Assembly: GCA_006384855.1 (NCBI GenBank)
Contig: VCJN01003064.1
Location: 1 to 64,000 of the forward strand
Direction: 5' to 3'
Length of the DNA: 64,000 bases
Source of the DNA: Tetraselmis striata
Lineage: Eukaryota; Chlorophyta; Chlorodendrophyceae; Chlorodendrales; Chlorodendraceae
The position numbers and the translations under genes were made by a program. Below, one piece after another: positions 29,001 to 40,229 of this stretch; positions within the stretch are counted from its first letter, which is position 1, and each line of letters starts with the position of its first letter. A model generated the notes under the pieces. It saw nothing but the letters and a program-made list of their open reading frames with translations, was not told the DNA's origin and did not search any database.

Positions 29001-29060
29001 AGTTAATTGTAATTATCAACCACCCAACCCCACCGCCATCGCACAGGCACGTTGCGGTGC

Positions 29061-29450
29061 TCACTTGTAGAGCAAGCTGGTGGGCTGCCCGCCATCGACG
29101 TCCGTGATGTTGAAGGCTTCCGCCTCGGCGAGGCACGGCAAACAGTAAGCGGCACCGCGCTCGACGGTGCCGTGCTTGACGAGACGCTCTGGGGGCGTCA
29201 GGACGCGCCCGGTAGTTGAGGACAGCTCCAAATCGTCCTCCTCGTCGCTCCCCTCGTACTCCCACTCCGACCCACTACTCCCCACGTCCTAATCCTCATC
29301 CGAGGAGAGGCACAGGAACCTAGTGCCGTCGTGGTTCGGGTAGAGGGGTTTAGTCCTGGCTGCGCGGCCGGGTTGGCTGCGGGAGGGTGCCACGCCCCCG
29401 CCGGTGCCATCCTCCCACTCGCGCATTGCTACAGATATACCCATCCACGA
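29061..29450 (-). pseudogene. Acidic-tail ORF fragment, unidentified
   Basis: On the minus strand a frame reading EWEDGTGGGVAPSRSQPGR leads to LCLSSDED and a TAG at 29289. It continues in the same frame with SSGSEWEYEGSDEEDDLELS, then KHGTVERGAAYCLPCLAEAE, and stops at 29061. The acidic Ser-Glu-Asp stretch and the single CLPC pair suggest a remnant of a gag-like or nuclear-protein gene. I do not recognise it, and the frame is interrupted. Confidence 0.3.
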
Positions 29451-29969
29451 AAACCGGACTAAGGGACTGTAAAACACACTAGGAGAGAATCCACCAAGGC
29501 GGAAAGTTGCCAAATATACGTGGCTAGGTCTCCGAACCGTTAAAGGCACTTTTCCTACGCGGAGTAAAGCAGCGGCATCGGTGCGAAGTTGAGGGATGTG
29601 GGTGGGTGGGCGTGCGCGCACTGTACAGGGTCTTGAGGGTGGCCACGGAGATGCCGAACTACTTCGCCTCTGAGGCCAAAGAAGCCGCGCGCCAGGCAGC
29701 CGAAAGTCCCGTTTTGGGTCCATTGCGCCCCCCGCGGGGGCCGGTGCTTCGGTTGGTTGCGGGGGGGTGGGTGGCTGTGACTGAGAATGTGGCAGGGTGA
29801 CGAGTGGATGGCATGTACATGGCGCTGTGCCGCACCCGCACGCGTGCATCTGAGTGGGCGGAAAACGGTATTTTGGATATAACATCTTCGGGTAGTTTTC
29901 GCACTACGGTACGGGTTACCACGGGGAGCGGGTGTGAATGGCAAGGCGGCTGACTAGCCATAAGGCATC

Positions 29970-30480
29970 GGCCACAAGGAGATTATGAAAGCGCATAGCC
30001 TCGGCGATGACATACAGATTGCTAGGTCGTAGTACCGCTATTACATGATACTTGCTTATGGCATCCCGCAGATTGTTGCGGCGCTGCGCCGCAAATTGCG
30101 GCCTTTGGGCATGCCGTGACTGCCTAGATGGCTGCAAGTCTGTTAGCATTCGGATTTATGGCACAAAAGGATTATAAATGCGCATGGGCTCGGCTATGAC
30201 ATACAGATTGCTAGGCAGTACCGCTTATACTTGATATTTGCTTGTGGCACGAGGCAGTACCGCTTATACTTGATATTTGCTTGTTGCATCGCTGCACCGC
30301 AGACTGCTGCCTTTGGGCATGCCGTGGCTGCCGAGATTGCTGCAAGTCTGTTAGCATTCGGACTGGCATGGTACAAAATGATTATAAATGCGCATGGGCT
30401 CGGCGATGCTATACATATTGCAAGGCCGTTCCGCAAAAACTTAATATTCGCTCGAGGCATGCCGCAGAATGTTATAGCGC
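29970..30480. repeat. Tandem repeat of about 200-bp units
   Basis: Words such as GCGCATGGGCTCGGC...ATACAGATTGCTAGGC recur at about 29990, 30180 and 30391. TTTGGGCATGCCGTG...GCAAGTCTGTTAGCATTCGGA recurs at about 30103 and 30311. There are two and a half units; the second holds an extra internal duplication of about 45 bp (GGCAGTACCGCTTATACTTG, at about 30207 and 30251). It is satellite-like; no gene is seen. Confidence 0.7.
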
Positions 30481-30689
30481 TGCCGCATGCGAATCGTTTA
30501 GTATGCAGAGTTAAATATGGCATACAAATATGGACTATGAATGGGCCGGGCGCAGCAACTCGCGCAGGGAGTAGGGAGCCCCGTTTCTTACTACAATCTT
30601 GCGGTGCGGTACCGGCTGCAGAATGTTGCGAGATTGCTAGTTCTCTTATCAATGAATACAACGCCAAGACTGCTGGCGCTACGAGGTGA

Positions 30690-31660
30690 GTGGGTGTAGC
30701 GTGCACACATGTATATATGAACAGCGACCATGGTTTGAGATGTACGGGTTGGCTACAACGTAACTACAATCTCAGGGCGCGGTAATACATGGATCAGATT
30801 ATTGTTATTCGCTACCGACGACGATTGACAGTGACATGGCTGCACGTGTGCGGGGTTGCGCACCGCTGCTCACTTAGCCGTGGCGCCGTCAACGTCGCGA
30901 CTAATATTTGACTACAATCTCTAGGTACCGCGCCCCGAGATTATTGTAAGATTGTATTCAGATCGTAGCCTACCTACCTATCTCATCCTACATATGCACG
31001 CTACACAGCTCACGTCGTGCCGCCGAATCTAAGTAGTGGGAGGAGACGCATCGATACCATACGCGGGATGGTACTCGACGGCTGCGTCCTGGATGCCATC
31101 TCCTTGCCAGGCAAAGGGCCGGCACTAAGAAGGTTTATAGGCACGCTCCATAACATAGCATGGGCAAACGAACGAGCATATTCCGGGCAACTCACATCTA
31201 CAACGGGTGCGGGACGAGATTTCCCCACCGCCTCACGCACTACAATCTGTTGGCAGGCTCGTGGGGATTTCTTTCACGCTGGGGGGTCACGACACCGGGA
31301 GTGATCATGTGGGGTCGCAAATCGGATGTCAGGCCCGCCTAGCACGGCTCGCCCGTCGTTGGGCGGAAGCATGTGGGTCCAAGATCGACGGCACAACGCC
31401 CGAGGCTGCAGTCGCCTGCCGCCTCGCAGAGGCGCGGGTGATCGGAAAATCTGGCATGTTTTGTTATTGTTTTCAGTCAAGATGGCGCGACGAAAGGGGC
31501 AGCCTGTGGCGAGTAGAGTTGTGCACCACATGCAGGGTAGGTGATGAGCCCGCGGGGGCGGACGCATCTGCCGCGGGCGTCGCAAGATGGCGGCGCTTAG
31601 GTAAGATCTAGGGTGAGCACATGCCAAACGTAGTACACCGTACATACTACGTCACCTAGT
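30690..31660. other. Unassigned intergenic sequence
   Basis: Several short frames exist on both strands but none shows a domain, consistent codon pattern or splice structure. Repeated ACTACAATCT words (30765, 30910, 31240) hint at old repeat material. I see no supported gene here. Confidence 0.4.
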
Positions 31661-31666
31661 AGTACA

Positions 31667-32126
31667 TACCAAGGTTGGGCTGCGGTATCTACTGCACTGC
31701 AGACTGCAGAAACTGCAGCCTGCAGTTAAGCTACTGCACTGCAGCCTGCAGTACTTCCCGAAAAGGGGCTGCAGTGGAGTTACCCAAAGTGCCCCACATA
31801 TATGCCCTTCTCTGTCCCGCCCTTCTCTATAATTCCAATTGCATAAGCTAGCAGCAGGAGGCGATATCAAGAAATCTCCAAAAAAAGAACAATCAGAAAG
31901 GTCCTTCCCTATAATCAACAGTTTCAGTGCTACTGCAGTCTGCACTACAGCATGCACTGCAGACTGCAGTACTGCAGCCTGTTGACTGCAGCCTGCACTG
32001 CAGCCTGCCTGCCGCCTGCATTACTGCAGCATGTTGACAGCAGCCTGCACTACAGTCTGCCTGCAGCCTGCAGTACTGCACAGCAGCCTGCAGTACTGGA
32101 AAGTGGACTGCAGCCCAACCCTGGTA
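31667..32126. mobile_element. Fold-back/MITE-like element rich in CTGCAG
   Basis: The ends are inverted: TACCAAGGTTGGGCTGC at 31667-31683 and its near-complement at 32110-32126 (one mismatch). Between them lie dozens of overlapping CTGCAG, GCCTGCAGT and TGCACT words, giving extensive self-complementarity. A LINE tail fragment interrupts it. No ORF of note. A non-autonomous DNA transposon or fold-back element is likely. Confidence 0.55.
31836..31912 (-). mobile_element. Short LINE 3'-tail fragment
   Basis: It resembles the 3' terminus of the LINE copies at 40048 and 48184 (GCTAGCAGCAG, GGCGATATC, CAGAAAGGTCC words) with more divergence. It is inserted in the CTGCAG-rich element; CTATAAT occurs on both sides and may be the target duplication. 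Confidence 0.5.
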
Positions 32127-32260
32127 CATACGTATAGTGAGATCTGCACAACAAAACTCGGTTTGTTTCGAACTACATTCGTACAAATATAATTTTCACT
32201 CGGTATTGCGACCGTTTTAGCTCTGTTTTTATCCCCCCCCCCCCCCCCCCCCCCGCCCCG

Positions 32261-32294
<34 letters not shown>

Positions 32295-32651
32295 AAGAGT
32301 CGTTTCCGAGTAGCGTATTTGGACCAATTTCACTTGCTTTGGTATTGCACCCAGTCCCCAACTAAGTAGGGAGACAAAAACAGATCAAACTCGGCATTTA
32401 AAAACAATGCAGATCCACTGGACAAAGGCGAGAACCTCGTGGGCAAACACTTTTGGATAAGGATGAGAATGAATCCGGAACTCGACAGATTGCGCAGGGG
32501 CGCCGGAAGGAAATATATCTGAGATCGGGTTAAGGGGATTCGGATCATTAAAACGGGGACAAATTAGTAAATTACGGCAGATAATAAGGCATCTTCAGCG
32601 TTACCGGAAGCAAATTGAATTTATTTCGGAGTTACGGAAATCTCAGCTTAA
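32127..32651. other. Long C homopolymer and unassigned sequence
   Basis: 32233-32292 is almost pure C (two single G interruptions; the longest run is 32 C at 32261-32292). The remaining sequence is moderately AT-rich, with no gene recognised. Confidence 0.5.
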
Positions 32652-33847
32652 TCGACCTGGTATCAGCGGTAGCGCGACATGGGGGTCAACAGTACACGTA
32701 GCAGTACAGCTCCATAGTTGTATTGCGCGGTGTCGGTCAAAAAGGCATATGCAATGAAAAGCAAGCTTTCAAAAATACCAAGTGTCTCCGCTGAGTTATC
32801 AGCCGCGGGACCGTGATGGACAGCACGGCCACCCCTGCGGCCGGGAATAAATAGGGAGGGGGAGGGAAATTAAAATTTGTTACAACTATTAGTATGTTGC
32901 ATCCACTCGCTCGGACTGAGTTGTTCCGAGGACCTGCTATATCTAACCACAGCGGGGAACACGAAGTGTTACCACAGCTCAAGCTATCGGCCACCCTCCT
33001 AGGCTTCCTAGGGGGGGGGGGGGGGGGGGCAACCCGCGTGTACGGCATCCTCCGCCTGCTGCGCATGTGCAGTGTCACATGTCAGCTACTGGTAGTCGCT
33101 ACTGCCGCTGCGCGCTGGGCTCACGAACTCGGGCACGCGCCGCGGGATGACATGCGGCCTCTGCTCTCACATTTGGTACCTCGGTACGAATCCTAGGTGG
33201 TGAACTCGTGATCGTGATTTCGAAGTAACTGAGTCGTGCTTTGTACGAATGTACTAAATGACACAGTAGTCAATGCAGAATAAATATCGTGGCAGCGCTT
33301 GTGATGGTCTCGCATTGGGACGAGGTGCCACCATGCCGGCCTTGGCGTCTCCGCCGGCGCATACCACGACCATGCCAGGCAGTCGTGCAGTCGTGCATCG
33401 ACGGCTCCGACTTCAACAACTGCGCCAACAAGCGTATGGCGGCGTGAAGCAGGCGGCCAGCCGCAGCGGCATCGTCGGGCTGGGGGGCCGGCTCCGTATA
33501 TAACACAATACCTGTATCAAATTGGCTTACACGTACTTGCGGTTGTACTGCTTAACACCGTGATGATGCTCCCCGGAAACCCATTCTCACAATACATCAC
33601 GCTTCACACCGTCTATCAAACTTTGGTAAACCGTAATATAAGGACATGCATAGTAAACAATGTTTAATACTTGCCCCCCGGGCAGTTTGATTGCTTTCAA
33701 GGGAGGTAGGCAGGGAAGATTGGCCATGAAGTGCACATGCTTAGTTTCACGGAAAGGGCGGGGTACTTGCGGCACAGAGCCATAACGAGGGAGGAAGGGC
33801 GAGTTGTGCAGGCAAGAGGCCATCACAAAACCAAGAGAGTGGTCCAG

Positions 33848-34062
33848 TCTAGCGGACGGTGATGGTTTTACAAGATTTGATGGGTACGGGGGTGACCACC
33901 GTTTTCGCCAAGGGCGGCATGCAAAGTGCCGTACATCGGCTTGACAGTGCTAAAGCACTGGTGCCAAAGCACCACTGCTAAAGCATAGTATTGGTGTCGA
34001 CCCCCGCATACCCTAGGTGCAGGGAGGGAAAAGGAAGCCCCAAGAACATAGCTCTAAACATG
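33848..34062. repeat. Direct repeat flanking copy C (left)
   Basis: It matches 36583-36798 in the same orientation, e.g. TTTGATGGGTAC, GACCCCCGCATACCCTAGGT and GGGAAAAGGAA-like words. Divergence is moderate. It probably belongs to the split terminal repeats of the element. Confidence 0.65.
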
Positions 34063-34100
34063 TCAAGGGAGTAGGCAGGGAGGACTAGCCACCTCGGTCT

Positions 34101-35186
34101 TCAGGATTGCGAAGGGGGCGGGGCGGCGTCCGAGGGAGCGGGGGCGCTGCCGAGAAGGCTGCGAAGGACCACATGGGGATAGAGCCCGCCAAACAGAAGC
34201 GCCGCGGCACGGGTAGGAAGCGTCGTCGGGTCGATGTAGTCATTGATTATTGCAGAATTGCGGGCCCAACCGCCCCAGTGGCGGATTTTGTCTAGGGGCA
34301 CGCCTGCTGCATTTGCGGCAGGTGCCGCGCCCTTTCGCAAGAAGTGCGAGGTCCACACGAACCGTTCGGGGTGGGGGTAGGAGGGGGGGGGGGGGGCTTG
34401 ATTGATGCGGGCGACGGCCTGTGTGAGTCAGTTGCCGAGGGTGGAGGCGTTCCACGTGAGGGGCGGTGTAGCCATGTCGCGAGGGAGCGCCCAGGAATCA
34501 GTCCAGATGCTTGGCGGAGGGTGCTGCCCGGAATGTTGCGTCGCGGTATGCGATGAAGCGGCGGAGAAGAGTTGTCCAAACGGGCACGGCGGTGGCATGG
34601 ATGTGGAGTAGGGGCTTGAACCCGTCTTGACGCTTGCAATGTCCCCCCTTCTCGCGGTTGAGGAAGAGGGAGATGTTATGGGTGTCCACGGCCATTTTGC
34701 GGAGTCGGCAGGAGACGTTGGACTCGCCACGGGAGTAAAACATAAATGTTAAGCATACCGCGGCGCCATATCGCGGAGTATGGTGCCGTAGCCGGGGGTG
34801 GTCTTGTGAAGGTTAGCAAGGTCGTCAAGGATGTTGGTGATGACGTCACAGGGAAGGGGGGCGCGCCGCAGCTCCTAGCTAGTCTTGAGCTGACGGATTT
34901 GAAGTGCCCGTTTCATGTCGCCGATGGCTGGGCCGGTGGCCGGGGCGTCATCCGGACCGGTGTGACGCAGGAAGGTATTGATGGCTGAGAGGTAGGGTTG
35001 CAGAGAGGCGTCACCGATGGTGCCGCGCTCCGCGATCCTGGCGAGGTAGCGGACGCATGTCGCCTCGGTGCAATCCAGGGGCGGAATTCCTTCCTCGTCG
35101 ATGCAAAATTCGGCGAAGAGACGAATCTTGCCTTTGTAGTTGGAGTACGTGTTGGTTGTGAGCAAGGTAGTCAGCAAAACGAGCAC
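34101..35186 (-). pseudogene. Tyrosine recombinase of copy C, frameshifted
   Basis: 35186-34875 is a core-binding-domain-like segment (YSNYKGKIRLFAEFCIDEEG; SLQPYLSAINTFLRHTG). 34743-34498 contains FYSRGESNVSCRLRKM with the first catalytic Arg. 34358-34101 contains SHFLRKGAA (H-x-x-R box), RHWGGWARNSAI and NDYIDPTTLP with the nucleophile Tyr. The parts lie in different frames; one change is at the G run 34382-34397. All catalytic residues remain visible but not in one frame. The closest relatives by eye are the recombinases of copies A and B. Confidence 0.7.
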
Positions 35187-35879
35187 CTTGGCTCCTCAGT
35201 CCTCTGTGCCGTAGAGAGTCTCGATGCTACCTCGCATGAGCTCACATCACGAGAGCCTTTGTTGCTTGGTAGGTAGGTGTCTTCGTGGTGCGGCGGACAC
35301 GCCGTAACGCGCCGTACGTACGCCGCGGCCAGGTCGGGTGGCGCTCTCCGGTTGGGGTTGGCCAAATCAAGGGCGGCAGGAAGCTGATGCTATGACAGCA
35401 GGGTACAGTAGCCGCTAACCTCGTGGCGAGCGTCGCATGAGTACCGGGCTCGTCTAGCTGCATGTGATGAGAGGCCGCCGCGCTGACGGCGGTTGAAGAG
35501 GGTTAGCGTGCCAGGTCGGGGAGGCCGCGCTAGAAGGAGGGAGTCGGTGTAGACTCGTGATGTAGATGGTGAAGGACATGGTAGCGCCAAAGGCGGGGTG
35601 AACCCCGGCGAGGGTATAAGGGGAGGATGACGGCTCGAGTAGGAGAGTCAGTGGTGAGAGACTCCCGCTCATGCCGACGACTCAAGAGCAGCGTTAATTG
35701 CTTAAAGCGTGCCCAAAGGCGTGCCCTCGAAACGCAGCTGCCGGGGGTCGGCACGGCGGAGCACCCCATCATTCGGCCTTGTCGCCCGAAGGGGCTCAAT
35801 CTTTGCCTTGCTCGTGCCAGAGTCCTTGGTGGCGTCCTTTGCAAAGGTGGCTCGTGGCGCCACCGCCTCGTGCACCGGG

Positions 35880-36207
35880 CGCGTTGTCTAAAAGTTTTCG
35901 CGGCTGCCGCCACCACCGTCCCAGTCGCGGTCGTTGCGCCGGAGGGCGCCGCCGAAGCGCTGGCGGGCGGTGGTTTTCGCGGCGCTCGCGATGCTAGCGT
36001 CGTTGACGCGGTCCTGGTAGAGCTCCAGTAGCTCGGAGAACTCAGGCGACCCGAGGTTCTCGATAACAGGGCGGAAGTAACGGTACCGTACGACGTTGAG
36101 CGCGAAAGTGTCGCCGTTGTGCATCTGTCTGTCCTAGTACTTGCGGAGGTACGCCAGACGGAACTGCTGACTGTCAGACGGAGTTGCTCTTGGATGAGTT
36201 GCTTCAA
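35880..36207 (-). pseudogene. Gag-like C-terminal fragment of copy C
   Basis: The frame 36124-35888 reads LNVVRYRYFRPVIENLGSPE, then YQDRVNDASIASAAKTTARQ and a Gly/Arg/Asp tail. This parallels the end of the gag-like proteins of copies A and B (VLRAHHFQPASEHLGS; Gly-Arg-rich tail). The N-terminal gag part is missing or unrecognisable upstream. Confidence 0.5.
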
Positions 36208-36415
36208 TCTTATATCTTCCGCTTATGACGCACCGCCTCGATGGGTTCGTGGTCAGTAATTATCGTTCCGATGCCCTCGACAGGCGCCGCCTTGCCGACG
36301 TCGACCATCTTATTTGGGGGCGGTAGGTAGCTAGTGAGCCGCAGCATGTCATCGCATAGGGGTCATTGGGGAGAGAGCCGCGTGGAGAAGAAAGATAGGA
36401 AGAGCCTCGGCTTGA

Positions 36416-36531
36416 GCTGGTCATGTGGTAATAGCGCGAGCGGAAGGTGGATATGGTTTAGTACCGTTTCCGAAGGCCTAAGCACTCTGCACGGTACGAA
36501 ACCGCGAGTTAGCTATTACCACATGACCAGC
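36416..36531. repeat. 20-bp perfect hairpin with 76-nt loop
   Basis: The arms are GCTGGTCATGTGGTAATAGC (36416-36435) and its exact complement (36512-36531). It lies between the gag-like start of copy C and the right direct repeat, so it may be an element regulatory or recombination structure. Confidence 0.75.
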
Positions 36532-36582
36532 CACATATTGTCGTATGTGCAGGCAAGAAGCAAGCACACGACTAAGAGTGGC

Positions 36583-36798
36583 CCAGTTTAGCGACGATGA
36601 TGGTTTTATATAATTTGATGGGTACATGGGTGACCGCCGTTTTCGCCGTAGGCGGCATGCAAGGTGACGTACATCGGCTTGTCGGTGCTAAAGCACTAGT
36701 GCCAAAGCACCAGTGCTACTAACGCATAGTTCTGGTATCGACCCCCGCATACCCTAGGTGTAGGGAAGGAAAAGGAAACCCCAATAACACAGCTCTAA
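36583..36798. repeat. Direct repeat flanking copy C (right)
   Basis: Partner of 33848-34062. It is followed within 6 nt by the right arm of the 37-bp inverted pair. Confidence 0.65.
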
Positions 36799-36840
36799 TT
36801 TATGACCCCCATGTCGCGCTACCGTTGATAGCAGGTCGTT

Positions 36841-37239
36841 CGACAAAAAAGGGATTGCACGGGGTTGTTCAGACGTTGGCTCTGTCAGGAGAAAAATTCC
36901 GGAGAAATACTTGCACATACCTTGTCACCTGGCTGCGGAGAGCGCCCAACCCGGAATTAATACAATTAGCCGTGACCTGTGGAGATTACAGGAGTTTAGT
37001 GCAAAGTGTTGGGGCATTATACGGACCGGAAAAATAATAATGGTCAGAGGGCATGCCTGGATGACAGAAGGGACCGCCGGATGGCGGGAACAAGGATCGC
37101 ATCGAAGTACGGGTAAAATGACCACATGCTATCGGACTTCATAGCTCATAGCGACCATAATTAAAACTTTTTGGTTACAGGGAGAGCGTCAAGAGAATGC
37201 ACGCAAAGTACTGGGGAAGGAAAAAGCCTACATTTAAGC
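36841..37239. other. Unassigned spacer between copies C and A
   Basis: No gene is recognised. The short word TAGCGACCAT is repeated (about 37148 and 37251), the second next to the start of copy A. Confidence 0.4.
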
Positions 37240-37562
37240 AGAACCCTCTAGCGACCATGATCTGATCTAAACTAGTTTATGGGGTTTCCTCCATTGACCT
37301 AACCGCTTTTCAGCTACAAGTGCTGCTCAGTGGTACGGGAACTAGGCATCTGTTGTTGCGCCCTATTTGAGTGCAGCACGAGTAGACATAAAAGCAGCCA
37401 GAACAGCTGAGCTTGCCATCTTCCAGTTTTCGCTGCGTTCCACGCAGCGATGTAAAAACTGTCTCGTAACCAGTTGCGAGCAAGGTCACCCACGGTTGTT
37501 CAAGACCACACCCGGCTCGCCACCCGAGTGTCATATTCTCGTCCGTACGTCCGTGCGTTACC

Positions 37563-38424
37563 ATGCCAGATGGAGAAGAACCCGTCGCTGAGCCGACGCT
37601 GGAGTCGCTGCAAGCATATGTGCGAGCGCTGGCTACAGCTGTAGCTCAATTGACGGCTCGTGAGCGCGTTGTTGATGGAGAAGGGGCACATGGCTCCGGC
37701 TTCGGGCAGCGCATCGCGGGACAGCCGACAGGCAGCGGGGGAGCCGCAGAGCGCCCCGACTTGCTAGAGCTAGCCCAGAGCGGCCGTGTCGGAGCAAAAT
37801 CCGTGAGTGCCGAGGATGACTACCTCGCGGTGCCAGAACTACTGCAGAGAGTAGAGTCTGGTTACGAGGCCGTTCGACCGGCGGTCAGCCGAGTGCCTGG
37901 ACTCTTTCCCCTGAGCACGACCTAACGAACGAGTACCTCAAGCAGGATGACCGGCGTCTGCCGGCCCAGGAGGAGTATTTGTGGATGTCGTGTTTCGGGG
38001 CCCACATGCAATGGCCGCGCTTTTCGTGGCTCTCGACGAGCTGCTGCCCTACGTCCCTGCCACCAACCACGACTTCACCCCCTACCTCGCGAGAGCTCGG
38101 AACCACGCCGAGGCCATCGAAAAGGCGTTTCGGTTTCGTTTGGCCTTCCTGCGGAGGCTGAATGAGATCAAGCGTGTGCACGGTGACCAAGGTGTTCTGG
38201 ACGTGCTGCGAGCCCATCATTTTCAGCCTGCTTCGGAGCATCTGGGTTCCGCGATTTTGGGGACCTCATGAGGGACTACGAGCGCTGTGTCTTCGAGGCG
38301 ACTGTTGCCAGCAACGCGAAGGCGACCGCTACTGCTCGAGTGGCGGCTGCAGCTGCAAGTCGCGGGCGCGGGCGAGGACGAGGCGGTGGACGCGGGCGTG
38401 GCCGCGAAGGTGAGTACGAGTGAC
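37563..38424 (+). pseudogene. Gag-like protein of copy A, frameshifted
   Basis: The ATG at 37563 (MPDGEEPVAEPTLESLQAYV) leads through LTARERVVDGEGAHGSG and SAEDDYLAVPELLQR to VPGLFP, then stops at 37925. The homologous sequence continues in another frame at 37981-38271 (AALFVALDELLPYVPATNHD; AEAIEKAFRFRLAFLRRLNE; LDVLRAHHFQPASEHLGS). It finishes as an Ala/Arg/Gly-rich basic tail (RGRGRGRGGGRG) near 38424. This order matches the gag-like ORF of DIRS-type algal elements as far as I can judge. At least two indels separate the parts. The role would be nucleoprotein formation, if gag is the right reading. Confidence 0.55.
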
Positions 38425-38499
38425 GGTGTGGGGCGCCTTTCGTTGGAGCTGCTGGAGCTTTGCGAGGCCACCTTTCGGTGACCGCCGCAAGACGCACCC

Positions 38500-40047
38500 T
38501 TGCAGCTCAACGGCGAGATGAGCGCCCTGTGTCAGGACCTGACCCCCCCCCCCCCCCCACCCTTACAGACTTCCTTTAGACCTTCCTCGGTACGGCGCTT
38601 CTTACAGCTACAGCCGAGTGCGGCTCAACCATCCGCACACCTGCACATGGCGGCTCAACCAACCGCTTTCTTTACCCCATCTCTGCGTCCGTCGGTTGTT
38701 ACACTACGTATTACAACTGGTTCGCAACGACCAAGTTTCGCGCGGGTACGTTACGCGCGTGACAGGCGCTACGAGCGCGAAGGGCGCGCGGGGCGGCCCT
38801 CCTACCTGAACCTAGCCCCGCAAACCCGTACCGATGCTACTGCAAACCCGTCCAGCAGCTACCGGCCAACCGCCGGGAACCGAACCGCTGCTGCCGAGTA
38901 CTTTGCGAACAGTAGGCGTACCGGTGGAACTCTGTCGGTAAAACGACGCATTTACGTGATTGACGAGCCCGAAGCTGTCGCTCCCTGGGCTGCTTCATTG
39001 CGATCCCGGCTGCAGGACGCGTTCGGCTTAGATGAGCTGGGCCAACGGACGCTCGACCTACTCTCCAGCTCCCTCAGCGCTCAGACACTCAAGAGCTTCG
39101 CCGGCCGGCTGTCTCAGTTCGCAGAGTTCTGCCACGACTCCGAGAACATCAGCCCGCTGGAGGCGACTACTGCCACTGTCGTTCGGTATGTTACATGGAT
39201 CGGCGAGCGGGGACACATCGCAGCTAAGTCGTTGCAACCTTATCTGTCTGCCATCAACACGTTCTTCGAGCTGCACAACCTCGACCCCATCGCTAAGGAC
39301 AGCCTACACCTAACTTCCGCAAGGCGTGGGCTGATGCTACGCCAGCGCCGATTGGACGCTGCCCCTTTGCGTATCCCTCTGCCTGCGGATGTAGCTTATC
39401 GCTTCGTCACAAAAGCCGAGCTGATTGTGTCTGCTCCCTACCCAGAGTACCACCACGACTTCCGAGCCCTCTTGGCCTCGGTTATCAACTTCATGTTCTT
39501 TGCCAGGGGCCTTACTGGCGTGTCCTGTCGAGTGCGAGACGTGCATGTCGACGACTACAACATCACCATGCAAGTGTACCGAGAGAAGGGTCGCGCTGGT
39601 CGACGGGGACCCGGCGACCTACGCGTGCTTCTCCTCTCAGTGTCAGAGCACCCCCGAGTGGCACGTCTCCCGCACCACTTCCTCGACCACGTCCAATCAG
39701 CCCCCCTTGCTACTGTTGGCTTGGCTGTGTCAAACTTCTGGGCTGTCAGTTCTGATGAGCAGTCAAAACCTTGGACTGCGGCTACAATGTCAGACTGGCT
39801 GTCCTCAGCCGTCCGTCTAGTCAACGCTGCCCCCCCCTGCTGGCACCTCCTGGACCTCGCACAGTCTTCGCAAGGGCGCAGCCTATGCAGCGAACGCCAT
39901 CGGAGTGTCATTGTCCCACATTCGCGGCCAAGGCGGTTGGGCCACTAACTCTGACGTCGTTCTGGACTACATCGACCCCAACGTTCTTCCTTCACCTGGC
40001 GCATGGTTCTTCTTTGGACACATCGCCCCCCTACGCCACTTCCAAGT
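38500..40047 (+). pseudogene. Tyrosine recombinase of copy A, one frameshift before the active-site tail
   Basis: The frame opens at 38500 with a Pro-rich, variable N terminus. Around residues 180-280 is a SAM-like core-binding domain (LSAQTLKSFAGRLSQFAEFC; SLQPYLSAINTFFELHN). The catalytic domain follows, with Arg in FMFFARGLTGVS and Lys in YREKGRAGRRG. At the C8 run 39830-39837 the frame changes. The rest, SHSLRKGAAYAANA, RGQGGWATNSDVV and LDYIDPN (H-x-x-R, Trp and nucleophile Tyr), lies in the next frame. Repairing one indel would give a complete recombinase, so this is the best preserved of the three copies. Homopolymer slippage or a sequencing error is possible. Confidence 0.75.
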
Positions 40048-40229
40048 AAGTTACATGAGCTAGCAGCAGAAGGCGATATCGGAAATCACCAAAATAAAAG
40101 GCAATCATAAAGGTCCTCTACATCGACTGCGGGGTGGAAGCAGTAACATGAGAAGACGCAGAGTGGGCACGAGCACACGCATCAGACTTTGCCATCTGCA
40201 CACCGGCAGAGAGAATGCCGCCCAGGGTA
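40048..40229 (-). mobile_element. 5'-truncated LINE fragment with 12-bp target duplication
   Basis: It matches the 3' end of the LINE at 48184-48370. It is flanked by CCACTTCCAAGT at 40036-40047 and 40230-40241. It interrupts the 3' end of the recombinase gene of copy A, so the LINE was active after copy A inserted. Confidence 0.85.

Larger units (their letters stand above)
32652..36840 (-). mobile_element. Gag-like/tyrosine-recombinase element, copy C
   Basis: A minus-strand element with a gag-like part (about 36210-35880) and a tyrosine recombinase (35186-34101). Possible borders are a 37-bp inverted pair (32652-32688 and 36804-36840; shared core GGTAGCGCGACATGGGGGTC). In addition a direct repeat of about 215 bp lies at 33848-34062 and 36583-36798, on both sides of the coding part. 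Tyrosine-recombinase retroelements (DIRS, PAT, Kangaroo) have inverted or split direct repeats instead of LTRs, so this fits loosely. No reverse transcriptase is seen. Confidence 0.5.

Noticed and set aside
31667-32126. Satellite or microsatellite
   Set aside because: CTGCAG words are irregular and the block is bounded by inverted ends, so an element is more likely.
35530-36207. 225-codon minus-strand ORF rich in Ser/Thr/Arg
   Set aside because: It is a frame shadow; the gag-like residues of copy C lie in a different frame (36124-35888).
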